The notes beneath the pieces are model-generated. The model was given only the letters and a program-made list of their open reading frames with translations. It searched no databases and was not told where the DNA came from. From Campylobacter_A concisus_Y (GTDB lineage Bacteria > Campylobacterota > Campylobacteria > Campylobacterales > Campylobacteraceae): DNA of 64,000 bases. Both the position numbers and the translations under genes were made by a program. Positions 16,978-24,628 of this stretch are shown here, piece by piece (the first letter of the stretch is position 1; the number at the start of each line of letters is the position of its first letter). The stretch spans positions 242,655 to 306,654 of the forward strand of contig NZ_CABPTY010000001.1 of assembly GCF_902460415.1 (NCBI RefSeq). Direction: 5' to 3'.

Positions 16978-17574
16978 GTGAGTAAAGATCAAGTTATAAC
17001 TATGTTTTACGAACTAAAAGATGCTAACACTGGTGAAATTTTAGAGTCAAACATGCAAGAAGGTGGCCAAATTTCATTTATAACAGGGCATGGCCATATT
17101 ATAGAAAAGCTTGAAGAAGAAGTAAGCAAATTAAAATCAGGCGAAAGAGCAACTATAAGTGTAAAGGCAGCAGAGGGTTGTGGTGAATATAATAATGAAG
17201 CCATTCAGTCGTTACCAAAAGAGCAATTTGCTGGTATAGATTTGCATGAAGGAATGGAACTTTTTGGTCAAAATGAGGATGGCTCAAGCGTTCGTGTTAT
17301 TGTTAAAGAGATCAAAGATGATGAAGTGACAGTTGATTTTAATCACCCATATGCTGGTAAAGATTTACTATTTAATGTTGAAGTTTTAGAAGTTAGAGAT
17401 GCGACAGAAGATGAAAAAGCAACAGGCATGGTGGCTGGGGCTCATACTTGCGGTTGTGGTGGTCACGATCATGAGCATGAGCATGAGTGCTGCGGGGGTC
17501 ATGGACACGGGCATGGACACGGACACGAGGATGGTGGTTGCGGTTGCGGTGGACACGGACATCACCATCACTAA
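16978..17574 (+). CDS. slyD: FKBP-type peptidyl-prolyl isomerase SlyD with metal-binding tail
   Basis: 198 aa from a GTG with AAGGAGAT upstream. The FKBP half (1-65) is split by the insert-in-flap chaperone domain (about 70-130), as in SlyD; VDFNHPYAGKDLLFNVEV is the family closing segment. The last 45 residues are almost only His, Gly, Cys, Glu and Asp (tandem GHGHGHGH and CGCGGHG). Such a tail binds Ni2+ and other metals for hydrogenase maturation. The DNA shows short GGACACGG and CATGAG repeats there, prone to length change. Confidence 0.96.
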   Translation: MSKDQVITMFYELKDANTGEILESNMQEGGQISFITGHGHIIEKLEEEVSKLKSGERATISVKAAEGCGEYNNEAIQSLPKEQFAGIDLHEGMELFGQNEDGSSVRVIVKEIKDDEVTVDFNHPYAGKDLLFNVEVLEVRDATEDEKATGMVAGAHTCGCGGHDHEHEHECCGGHGHGHGHGHEDGGCGCGGHGHHHH

Positions 17575-17583
17575 GAAGCTAAA

Positions 17584-18513
17584 ATGAAAAAATTTGCTTT
17601 TGTTTTTGCGGGCCAAGGCTCGCAAAGTATTGGTATGGGAAAAGACTTTTACGAAAATTTTTCTAATGCTAAACTGCTTTTAAATGATGCTTGTAATGAT
17701 ACTGGCATTGATTACAAAGAGCTTTTATTTACACAAAACGATAAGTTAGATAAAACAGAATTTACTCAGCCAGCTATCGTTTTAAACTCACTAATGACTT
17801 ATTTGGCTTTTTCAAATTTTATTAAAGAAAAACCAGAATTTAGTCTTGGGCACTCACTTGGAGAATTTACCGCTCTTGCAGTTAGTGGAGCATTTAATTT
17901 TATTGATACGATTAGGCTTGTGAATTTACGTGGTAAATTTATGCAAGAAGCTTGTGTTGGTAAAGATGCCGGCATGATGGTAGTTCTTGGACTTAGTGAT
18001 GAAGTGGTTGAAGAAATTTGTAAAAAAGCAAGAGAAGAAGGCTTACAAATTTATGCTGCAAACTACAACTGCGATGGACAAATCGTTGTCGCTGGTGTAA
18101 GAGCTGATCTTGCTAGCTATGAAGCAAAATTTAAAGAAGCTGGCGCAAAAAGAGCAATGCTTTTAAATATGTCAGTAGCTAGCCATTGTCCGATACTTGA
18201 GCCAGCTAGTGTTAGACTAGCAAGCGAGCTTGAGAGTACTTTGGCTACCAAATTTTCTCCTGTTGTCTCAAATGTAAATGCTAAAATTTATACCGATAAA
18301 AGCGAAGCACTAGTCCTACTAAAAGAGCAGCTAATAAAACCAGTTTGCTATAAACAAAGCATTAAAAACTATGAAAATAATGTTGATTGTTTTATCGAGC
18401 TTGGTGCTGCGACGTTAAAGGGCATCAATAAAAAAATTACCGAAAAGCCAACTTATAGTATTACTGATATGGCAAGTCTTGAAGAAGTTGTGAAAATTTT
18501 GGAGGAGAGATGA
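17584..18513 (+). CDS. fabD: Malonyl-CoA:ACP transacylase
   Basis: 309 aa. It moves malonyl from CoA to acyl carrier protein for fatty-acid synthesis. FAGQGSQSIGMGKDF near residue 7 is the oxyanion loop, GHSLGEFTAL near 90 carries the nucleophile Ser, and the catalytic His is in NMSVASHCPIL near 200. Its stop region overlaps pfs by 4 nt. Normal length and all key residues present. Confidence 0.97.
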   Translation: MKKFAFVFAGQGSQSIGMGKDFYENFSNAKLLLNDACNDTGIDYKELLFTQNDKLDKTEFTQPAIVLNSLMTYLAFSNFIKEKPEFSLGHSLGEFTALAVSGAFNFIDTIRLVNLRGKFMQEACVGKDAGMMVVLGLSDEVVEEICKKAREEGLQIYAANYNCDGQIVVAGVRADLASYEAKFKEAGAKRAMLLNMSVASHCPILEPASVRLASELESTLATKFSPVVSNVNAKIYTDKSEALVLLKEQLIKPVCYKQSIKNYENNVDCFIELGAATLKGINKKITEKPTYSITDMASLEEVVKILEER

Positions 18514-19193
18514 TAGCGATACTTGGAGCTATGCAAGAAGAGATAACGCCGATCCTTGAAATGGTTGGTGAATATAAAACTGTTCAATATGCAAATAATA
18601 AATTTTACTTAGCAAACTATAAAGGAAAAGAGCTAGTCATTGCCTATTCAAAGATAGGCAAAGTAAATGCAGCCATAACGGCAACTTTAATGGTAGAAAA
18701 ATTTAAGGCCTCAAAATTGCTTTTTACTGGTGTAGCTGGCTCACTTGATGAGAGTTTAAAAATAGGCGATATGCTTTATGCTACTAGCTTAGTGCAACAT
18801 GATCTTGATATCACGGCTTTTGGCCATCCTTATGGCTATGTGCCAGGCACAAGTATCTTTGTCAAAAGCGATGAAGGGCTAAATGAACTGGCAAAAAAGA
18901 TAGCTGATAAAAAAGATATGAGCTTAAGCGCTGGTATTATTGCGACTGGAGATCAGTTTATCTGCGATAATGAAAAGAAAGCTTGGATTAAAAAGATATT
19001 TAATGCGAGCGCTACCGAGATGGAAGGTGCTAGCGTTGCGCTAGTTTGCGAAACACTTGGCGTGCCATTTTTTATACTAAGAGCTATCAGCGATGGAGCT
19101 GGTGATGCAGCAGAGTTTGACTTTGATAAATTTTTGCAAGATTCAGCAAATGTTAGTGCAAAATTTATACTTGAAATGGTAGAAAGCTTATGA
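18510..19193 (+). CDS. pfs: 5'-methylthioadenosine/S-adenosylhomocysteine nucleosidase
   Basis: 227 aa. It cleaves MTA, SAH and 5'-deoxyadenosine. The start IAILGAMQEEITPI is diagnostic (catalytic Glu in MQEE), FTGVAGSLDESLKIGD near 70 is the purine phosphorylase fold signature, and ATEMEGASVALVC near 168 binds ribose. RBS GGAGAG precedes the ATG, which overlaps the fabD end. In Campylobacter this enzyme serves SAH recycling and the MqnB step of the futalosine menaquinone route; that dual role is family knowledge, not shown here. Confidence 0.96.
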   Translation: MIAILGAMQEEITPILEMVGEYKTVQYANNKFYLANYKGKELVIAYSKIGKVNAAITATLMVEKFKASKLLFTGVAGSLDESLKIGDMLYATSLVQHDLDITAFGHPYGYVPGTSIFVKSDEGLNELAKKIADKKDMSLSAGIIATGDQFICDNEKKAWIKKIFNASATEMEGASVALVCETLGVPFFILRAISDGAGDAAEFDFDKFLQDSANVSAKFILEMVESL

Positions 19194-19948
19194 TAGAGCT
19201 TAGTAAAAGGCTTCTTAGGCAAGTTGGTCAGACAAATGCCAGATACAAGATGATAGAGGGCGGAGATAATATCTTGCTTGGTCTTAGCGGTGGTAAAGAT
19301 AGCCTCGCACTCGCTCACGTACTAAAGCATATCCAAAACGTTACACCTGAAAAATTTGAGTTTAAAGCAGTAACGCTAAGCTACGGCATGGGTGAGGACT
19401 ACGCTTATCTTACGAAGCATTGCAATGAGCACGGAATAGAGCATGAAGTAATAGATAGCTCAATCTTTGAAATTTCAAAAGAGAAAATCCGTAAGAATTC
19501 TAGTTTTTGTAGTTTCTTTTCTCGTATGAGAAGAGGTTATCTTTATACTTACGCCTTAAAGCATGGTTTTAATAAACTCGCGATTGCTCATCATTTAGAC
19601 GATGCAGCGGAGAGCTTTTTTATGAACTTTACATATAATGGTGCACTAAGGACGCTTGCTCCAAAATATACTGCAAAAAATGGAATCACGGTTATTAGGC
19701 CATTTATCTTCGTTCGTGAGAGACAGCTTCGCGAAAATGCTATCAAAAATGAATTAAGAGTCATTGGCGATGAAGCATGCCCTGCAATGAGATTTGACGT
19801 GAAGATGCCGCATGCTAGATATGAAACCAAACAGCTTTTAGCAACATTAGAAAAAGAAAATCCAAAACTTTTTACTTCGCTAAAAGCAGCATTTGAAAAT
19901 ATTCATACTGATACTTTTTTTGCTCTCAATAGTAGTAGTGAAGAGTAA
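19190..19948 (+). CDS. TtcA-like PP-loop tRNA thiolation family protein with altered cysteines
   Basis: 252 aa. The PP-loop ATP site LGLSGGKDSLAL near residue 28 and the HHLDDAAESFFMN segment near 130 place it in the TtcA/TilS group, closest to TtcA (tRNA 2-thiocytidine). TtcA binds a 4Fe-4S cluster through a CxxC plus a third Cys. Here the first site reads CSFFSRMRRG (C107, F110 for the second Cys) and the later PCxxC-like site reads ACPAM (C197 only). So the cluster set looks incomplete and the exact reaction is uncertain. It overlaps pfs by 4 nt. Confidence 0.85.
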   Translation: MIELSKRLLRQVGQTNARYKMIEGGDNILLGLSGGKDSLALAHVLKHIQNVTPEKFEFKAVTLSYGMGEDYAYLTKHCNEHGIEHEVIDSSIFEISKEKIRKNSSFCSFFSRMRRGYLYTYALKHGFNKLAIAHHLDDAAESFFMNFTYNGALRTLAPKYTAKNGITVIRPFIFVRERQLRENAIKNELRVIGDEACPAMRFDVKMPHARYETKQLLATLEKENPKLFTSLKAAFENIHTDTFFALNSSSEE

Positions 19949-19955
19949 AATTTTA

Positions 19956-19987
19956 CTTGCTCTTTGGGACTAATCCCAAGAAGCAAG
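19956..19987 (+). terminator. Hairpin after the TtcA-like gene
   Basis: CTTGCTCTTTGGGA pairs with TCCCAAGAAGCAAG around a CTAA loop, with two internal mismatches. It lies 7 nt after the stop codon. There is no strong T-run after it, so it may be a weak intrinsic or processing terminator. It ends the plus-strand run that began upstream of slyD. Confidence 0.55.
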
Positions 19988-20217
19988 CTATAAATATTTC
20001 TATTTTAATTGGCTTTTATCAAAATAAATAAAAAATGTATGAACTGATAAAATTTTTGTACTTGTGCATGAATCAAAAGTGTCATATACAACAAATACAA
20101 AAGCATTTAGTACAAAACTACTGGTTAGAATTTTATAACTTAGAAAATTTAAACTTAAAAAAATAGTCATGTGTTTTAAACATTAAGAAGTAGCTATTTA
20201 AAATAGCAAGCTATAAC
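19988..20217. other. AT-rich gap between convergent genes
   Basis: This stretch between the TtcA-like gene and recO has no ORF of note. A 12-bp direct repeat, AGCAAGCTATAA, occurs at 19982-19993 and again at 20205-20216, spanning most of the gap. GCTATTTAAAATAGC at 20193-20207 could form a small hairpin downstream of recO. No RNA gene is recognised. Confidence 0.5.
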
Positions 20218-20832
20218 CTAAAGTCCATCAAGTAAAATTTTATAAAGTCGGTTTATCTCATCGTCGTTGAGCTCGATCGTGCTTTTTGTATCAAACAAAT
20301 TTTTGATCTTGTTAGCGTCAAATTCGCTTCTATCAAGGCAGTGCTTGTGAGATGGTAAAAAGCCACGAGTTAAGCAAAGCTCACTCTCTATCTCCTCGTC
20401 GCAGATAAAGCACTCAAGCTCGCTGTGAAGCCTGCCTTCATACTCTAAAATTTTGACGTAGCTTTCGATGATAAGGCGCTTTGGATTTTGCAGCTGCATC
20501 TGTTTGGCGCAGCGATCAAGCTCGTTAAAGTAAATTTCATCGAGCTGCTCGACCTCTTTTAGATGATCATAAAGTAGGCGCATAAACTGCTGCCAAATGA
20601 TGAGTTTGTCGCGCTCTAGCAGCCATTTAAAGCCAAGATGAAGTATGCTTCTAAGCTTTGGTAGAAATTTCGCCTCTTGCTCTAGCTCAAAGTCGATCTT
20701 GTAGCCAGTCATGATGTTTGAGTGGCGAGCGCCAAAAAATCTATACGACTTTACGAGCAAATTTGGCGTTAGTACAAAGACTAAAAGGTCCTCGTCTCTG
20801 ACCTTTTGCACGCGCAGGATATAGCCTTGCAT
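20218..20832 (-). CDS. recO: DNA repair/recombination protein RecO
   Basis: 204 aa, shorter than E. coli RecO but usual for Campylobacter. The N-terminal OB-fold (MQGYILRVQKVRDEDLLVFV) is followed by a helical domain and a zinc-finger-like CFICD...C...HKHC cluster near 140-165. RecO loads RecA on SSB-coated ssDNA with RecR. Last gene of the minus-strand run; its start abuts the dus stop with no gap. Confidence 0.85.
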   Translation of the reverse strand: MQGYILRVQKVRDEDLLVFVLTPNLLVKSYRFFGARHSNIMTGYKIDFELEQEAKFLPKLRSILHLGFKWLLERDKLIIWQQFMRLLYDHLKEVEQLDEIYFNELDRCAKQMQLQNPKRLIIESYVKILEYEGRLHSELECFICDEEIESELCLTRGFLPSHKHCLDRSEFDANKIKNLFDTKSTIELNDDEINRLYKILLDGL

Positions 20833-21756
20833 CTAGGCAAAAAACTCCCTTATGCGCTCTCTCATCGCTGTCACGTCTTTGATAAAATTTATATCATTTC
20901 TAAAGGTTGTTGCGCCGTCGATGCCCTTGCTGTATTGATGCAAGTGCTTTCTAAATATGCAAAGCCCATGCTCGCCGTAGTGCTCGATCATCGCATCAAA
21001 GTGAGCCAGGATGATCTTTTGTTTTAGCGCCTTATCTACGCTAGTTTTGGTCTTTATCTCGTGAAATATCCAAGGGTTACCGATGCTTGCTCTACCGATC
21101 ATGAGAGCGTCACACTTTGTAAGGTTTAAAATTTCATCTGCATTTTGTGCATTTATATCGCCATTTGCGACGACTGGAATTTTTACACTAGCCTTTACTC
21201 TAGCGATCGCTTTGTAATCAACCTTTGCACTATATCCGCCAGCTCTTGTACGCCCATGCACTGCGATGTAGTCTGCACCGGCTTCTTCGCAGGCTTTTGC
21301 TATCTTTTCTTCATTTTTATCGTTAAAGCCAAGTCTAAATTTAACACTCAGGCTCTCTTTGTTTGAGACGCTTTTTATGGCTGAGATTATATTTTGAAGT
21401 TTGTTAAGATCGTTTAGTAAAGCAGAACCCGCTCCTTGTCTAACGACCTTTGGTACGGGGCAACCGCAGTTTAGATCGAGCCCATAAATTCCATCAAATT
21501 TATTGATGATTTGCACAGCTTTTTTTATATTTTCTGTGTCATTACCAGCTATTTGAACGATGTAAGGCTCTTCGTTTGGGGATTTTTTAATCATTTCAAA
21601 CGTTTTGTCACTACTCTCATATACTAGAGCATTTGCGCTGATCATTTCGCTAACAGTTACATCACAGCCAAATTTCTTAACTACGCTTCTTAGTGGCAAG
21701 TCAGAAAAGCCAGCAAGAGGTGCTAAGAAAAGTGGCTTTTTGCTAAAGTCTATCAT
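20833..21756 (-). CDS. dus: tRNA-dihydrouridine synthase (DusB type)
   Basis: 307 aa. An FMN TIM-barrel enzyme that reduces uridines in the tRNA D-loop. LAPLAGFSDLPLR near 11, the catalytic loop LNCGCPVPKVVRQGAG near 94 with the active Cys, and AVHGRTRAGGYSA near 165 are diagnostic. GNPWIFHEI near 225 is the flavin phosphate region. It overlaps the upstream membrane-protein gene by 4 nt (ATGA). Confidence 0.95.
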   Translation of the reverse strand: MIDFSKKPLFLAPLAGFSDLPLRSVVKKFGCDVTVSEMISANALVYESSDKTFEMIKKSPNEEPYIVQIAGNDTENIKKAVQIINKFDGIYGLDLNCGCPVPKVVRQGAGSALLNDLNKLQNIISAIKSVSNKESLSVKFRLGFNDKNEEKIAKACEEAGADYIAVHGRTRAGGYSAKVDYKAIARVKASVKIPVVANGDINAQNADEILNLTKCDALMIGRASIGNPWIFHEIKTKTSVDKALKQKIILAHFDAMIEHYGEHGLCIFRKHLHQYSKGIDGATTFRNDINFIKDVTAMRERIREFFA

Positions 21757-22751
21757 TTAAAAAATAACGAGCTAGGCACCATTTTGCCGTTATCTCGTAA
21801 AAACAGCAAGACCTTTATCTCTTTAAACTCATCTGTGTCGCTACCTTCGATAGCCTCTCTTACTTTATCAAGCATCTGAAGCTCAAATAGCGCATATACG
21901 TAAGCCTCATAAGCATCAGCATGGATGCTTTTTAGCTTCTCAAAGATGCCGATAAATGCATCTGGTTTTAGCTTATTTTTAAGCATTATGGCCGCTTTGT
22001 CGTATTGTGCTTTTGTCACTTTTGCGTTGTTTAAAAGATCAAAAATTTCATCACTGCTTAGATCGATCTCGTCATTTACAAAGCGGGTAATAATAAGCAT
22101 TATATCTTCACTTGCTAGCTCAAAATTTAATCTTTTGATCTCGCTAAAAGAAGCTACTTTTATGAGTTTATCAAATGCAGCTTTTTTAAGGCTCTCGTTT
22201 TGATCTTGATTTTTAAGTATGTCAAGATAGTAAGTAGGTAGTTGCTCGATTTTATTTAGCTCATTTAGGATATTTAACTTGCTATCTTTTGCTAATCTAA
22301 ATTTCTTTAGATCGACGATCTCTTTATTTTTTATACTTTTTATAGTTTGTAAGATATTGTTTATCTCGGCATCATCTACACCGACATCTTTAAGCTCGCC
22401 TACTGGTGAGATAGAACGAGTAAGCTGTGAGGCGATCTTGTAAGTGTCGGTTTTGAAGTCTTTATTGCTCTCAAAGCCAAGAAGCGTCTCTTTAGCTAAA
22501 TCTTTATAAAGCTGGCTATCTTTTTTGATCCATTTTTTATATCTATAAAAAGCATATCCATGATAAGCGATATGAAGTAGAGCAAGAAGTGCTAAAACAG
22601 CTACTGGAAGAGCGACCCAAATAGCAATTGGCAGAGTTATAGTTTGGCCTAAAAGCTCAAATGTGTAATCAGAACTATTAAGAGAATAAGTAAGTCCTGC
22701 AACAACTACTATGTAAATTATGCAGTAGACGAGAAATTTTCTAGTTTTCAT
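21753..22751 (-). CDS. Conserved membrane protein of unknown function
   Basis: 332 aa. Two membrane helices sit at the N-terminus (about 6-24 and 40-64), followed by a Lys-rich stretch (YRYKKWIKKD) and a long, soluble, mostly helical region with many Lys/Asp/Glu. The positive patch after the second helix suggests the C-terminal bulk is cytoplasmic. I recognise no catalytic motif. It lies between dksA and dus in a conserved minus-strand run, and I recall a membrane protein at the same place in C. jejuni. Confidence 0.85.
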   Translation of the reverse strand: MKTRKFLVYCIIYIVVVAGLTYSLNSSDYTFELLGQTITLPIAIWVALPVAVLALLALLHIAYHGYAFYRYKKWIKKDSQLYKDLAKETLLGFESNKDFKTDTYKIASQLTRSISPVGELKDVGVDDAEINNILQTIKSIKNKEIVDLKKFRLAKDSKLNILNELNKIEQLPTYYLDILKNQDQNESLKKAAFDKLIKVASFSEIKRLNFELASEDIMLIITRFVNDEIDLSSDEIFDLLNNAKVTKAQYDKAAIMLKNKLKPDAFIGIFEKLKSIHADAYEAYVYALFELQMLDKVREAIEGSDTDEFKEIKVLLFLRDNGKMVPSSLFFK

Positions 22752-22760
22752 ATTTTCTCC

Positions 22761-23117
22761 TTAGTTTTTTGCTGTTTTTTCGATTATTTCACGGCAAGTT
22801 ATGCAGTATTTTGCATGTGGTTTTACTTTTAGTCGCGGTATACTGATCTCCTCTTCACACATATCACAAATTCCATAAGTTTTATTTGCTATCTTCTCTA
22901 GTGCTTCATCTATTTCTGATAGCTCCGCTCTTTGTTGTGTCGAGATGGAATGCTCTATTAGCTGGTCTGTATTCACTGAAGCTATATCAAACTCATCGCT
23001 TACACCACTATCTCTTAAGCCATTTACTTCAACAGATGAATCATAGATATTTTTTTTGATCTGTAATTTTCTTTCTTCAAGTAATTTTTTAAAAAAATTT
23101 AGCTCAGTTTGTGTCAT
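22761..23117 (-). CDS. dksA: DksA-like transcription factor
   Basis: 118 aa. A coiled-coil pair (about 5-35 and 58-78) and a C4 zinc finger, GICDMC near 83 and YCITC near 104, with RLKVKPHAKYC between. DksA enters the RNA polymerase secondary channel and, with ppGpp, represses rRNA promoters. The acidic tip between the helices reads DSGVSDEFDIAS. It is 10 nt downstream of rlmH in the accD operon. Confidence 0.93.
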   Translation of the reverse strand: MTQTELNFFKKLLEERKLQIKKNIYDSSVEVNGLRDSGVSDEFDIASVNTDQLIEHSISTQQRAELSEIDEALEKIANKTYGICDMCEEEISIPRLKVKPHAKYCITCREIIEKTAKN

Positions 23118-23127
23118 TTATATTCCT

Positions 23128-23583
23128 TTATTTGTGGTATGGGTGGTTTGCATTTATGCAAAGTGCTCTAAAAATTTGCTCAAAAAGTACAAGCTTGGCA
23201 ACCTTATGAGCCATCGTCATCTTGCTCAAACTTACGACTTTTTGTGCTTTATTTTTTAAATTTTGGCTAAGGCCATAAGCTCCACCTATGAAAAAGTTAA
23301 TTTGTGAATTTGAGTTTAAAATTTGTGCGAATTCTTGGCTATCAAATTGCAAGCCATTTTCATCAAGCATTACGCAAAAGCCCTTTAAATTTGGCTCATA
23401 AATTTCATCATAAGCTCTTAAAGCTTCGCTTTTTCCAGTACTTTGAGCTTTTGCTATTTTTTCATTAAAAAAGACTTTATCGTTTATCTTGGCAAATTTT
23501 GCACTCATTTTTATATATTCTTGTATTTCGTTTTCAAAGTTGTCACGTGATGATTTTTGAATACTAAAAACTGAAATTTCCAA
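23128..23583 (-). CDS. rlmH: 23S rRNA pseudouridine-1915 N3-methyltransferase
   Basis: 151 aa, the usual length. A SPOUT methyltransferase: FFIGGAYGLSQNLK near 102 is the AdoMet knot loop, followed by KVVSLSKMTMAHKVAKLVLFEQ and the closing NHPYHK with the conserved His-Tyr-His. It acts on the 70S ribosome at helix 69. It starts 2 nt after the accD stop. Confidence 0.95.
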   Translation of the reverse strand: MEISVFSIQKSSRDNFENEIQEYIKMSAKFAKINDKVFFNEKIAKAQSTGKSEALRAYDEIYEPNLKGFCVMLDENGLQFDSQEFAQILNSNSQINFFIGGAYGLSQNLKNKAQKVVSLSKMTMAHKVAKLVLFEQIFRALCINANHPYHK

Positions 23584-23585
23584 AT

Positions 23586-24500
23586 TTAGCCTTTGGTTTT
23601 TAGCTTTAGTTCAAAGTTATTTCCGCTCTCATCTTGTCTTTCTTTTTGATGCATTGTCTTGCTATTTGTAAGAAATTTAACCATATCGCTTATATATTTT
23701 TTATGTTCGCTTCTTGGCACAATAGCATCGATTAAGCCATGTTCTAATAAAAACTCGGCTCTTTGAAATCCCTCTGGAAGGTCAGCACCAATGGTTTGTT
23801 TGATTACCCTTTGACCAGCAAAGCCTATCAATGCACCAGGTTCAGCGATTATTAGATCTCCAAGCCAAGCAAAAGAAGCACTAACGCCACCCATAGTTGG
23901 ATCAGTAAGTATTGAGATGTAAGGTAATTTTGCTTCATCAAGTAGTTTTAAAGCGGCTGATGTCTTTGACATTTGCATCAAAGAAAATGTGCTCTCTTGC
24001 ATTCTAGCGCCACCTGAAGCGCTCACTATGACTAAAGCTTGGCGTTTTTCTATTGCCCGTTTTATCGCTCTTACGATCTTTTCACCCTCAACTGAAGCTA
24101 GCGAACCACCCATGAAGCCAAAGTCAAAAACAACTAGCTGGATCTCTTGTCCGTCGCATTTGCCTTCGCCACATATCACTGAGCTTGTGCGTCCTGTTTT
24201 TTCTTTATTTTCTGTGATTCTTTTTTTGTATGATTTTTTATCAACAAAATTTAATGGATCTACCGGTTTTAAATTTGCGTCAAATTCTACAAAGCTATCT
24301 TCATCACAGATCAAATTTATGCGATCAGTAGCTTTTAGTCTCATATGATAACCGCATTTTGGGCATACATTAAAACAAGCTTCAACTTCTTTGTAGTACA
24401 TCAGTGAGTGACAATTATCGCATTTTACCCAGTGCGTAGGTGCTTCTTCTGGACGAGGTTGAGCTTTTCTTATCTTTGAAAAAATGTCTGAGAAATTCAT
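23586..24500 (-). CDS. accD: Acetyl-CoA carboxylase carboxyltransferase subunit beta
   Basis: 304 aa from the ATG at 24500; an in-frame GTG at 24512 is possible, but the internal ATG gives the usual MNFSDIF start. A zinc ribbon (CDNCH near 29, CPKCG near 50) leads to the crotonase-fold carboxyltransferase domain, with ASGGARMQE near 162 and TDPTMGGVSASFA near 203. It transfers CO2 from biotinyl-AccB to acetyl-CoA together with AccA, whose gene is not here. First gene of the minus-strand run to recO. Confidence 0.96.
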   Translation of the reverse strand: MNFSDIFSKIRKAQPRPEEAPTHWVKCDNCHSLMYYKEVEACFNVCPKCGYHMRLKATDRINLICDEDSFVEFDANLKPVDPLNFVDKKSYKKRITENKEKTGRTSSVICGEGKCDGQEIQLVVFDFGFMGGSLASVEGEKIVRAIKRAIEKRQALVIVSASGGARMQESTFSLMQMSKTSAALKLLDEAKLPYISILTDPTMGGVSASFAWLGDLIIAEPGALIGFAGQRVIKQTIGADLPEGFQRAEFLLEHGLIDAIVPRSEHKKYISDMVKFLTNSKTMHQKERQDESGNNFELKLKTKG

Positions 24501-24531
24501 ATTTTTACCCACTTATATTAAAAATTGTGGG

Positions 24532-24537
24532 ATTATA
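24532..24537 (-). promoter_or_regulatory. -10 box of the accD-recO operon
   Basis: A perfect TATAAT on the minus strand, 32 nt before the accD ATG, lies in the gap after the bamA hairpin. It is the only strong promoter signal at the head of the six-gene run. Confidence 0.6.
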
Positions 24538-24593
24538 TCTAATGTTTGCCTTGCTTTTTCTTATATGACTTAAAGTTTGTTTATTTGTGGAGG

Positions 24594-24620
24594 TTTAAAG
24601 GGACAGTTAGCCCCTTTAAA
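24594..24620 (-). terminator. Hairpin after bamA
   Basis: TTTAAAGGG and CCCTTTAAA form a perfect 9-bp stem around a 9-nt loop, 8 nt past the bamA stop. The T-run (24625-24630) lies on the other side, so the best intrinsic reading is on the plus strand; on the minus strand it may slow or process transcripts before accD. Confidence 0.55.
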
Positions 24621-24628
24621 GTATCTTT

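Noticed and set aside
17450..17570. CRISPR-like or tandem repeat array
   Set aside because: The repeats are short, irregular and in frame within slyD; no spacer structure exists. No CRISPR array was seen anywhere in the window.
17386..17625. Open frames on both strands over the SlyD tail
   Set aside because: They arise from the His/Gly repeat codons and lack ribosome sites.
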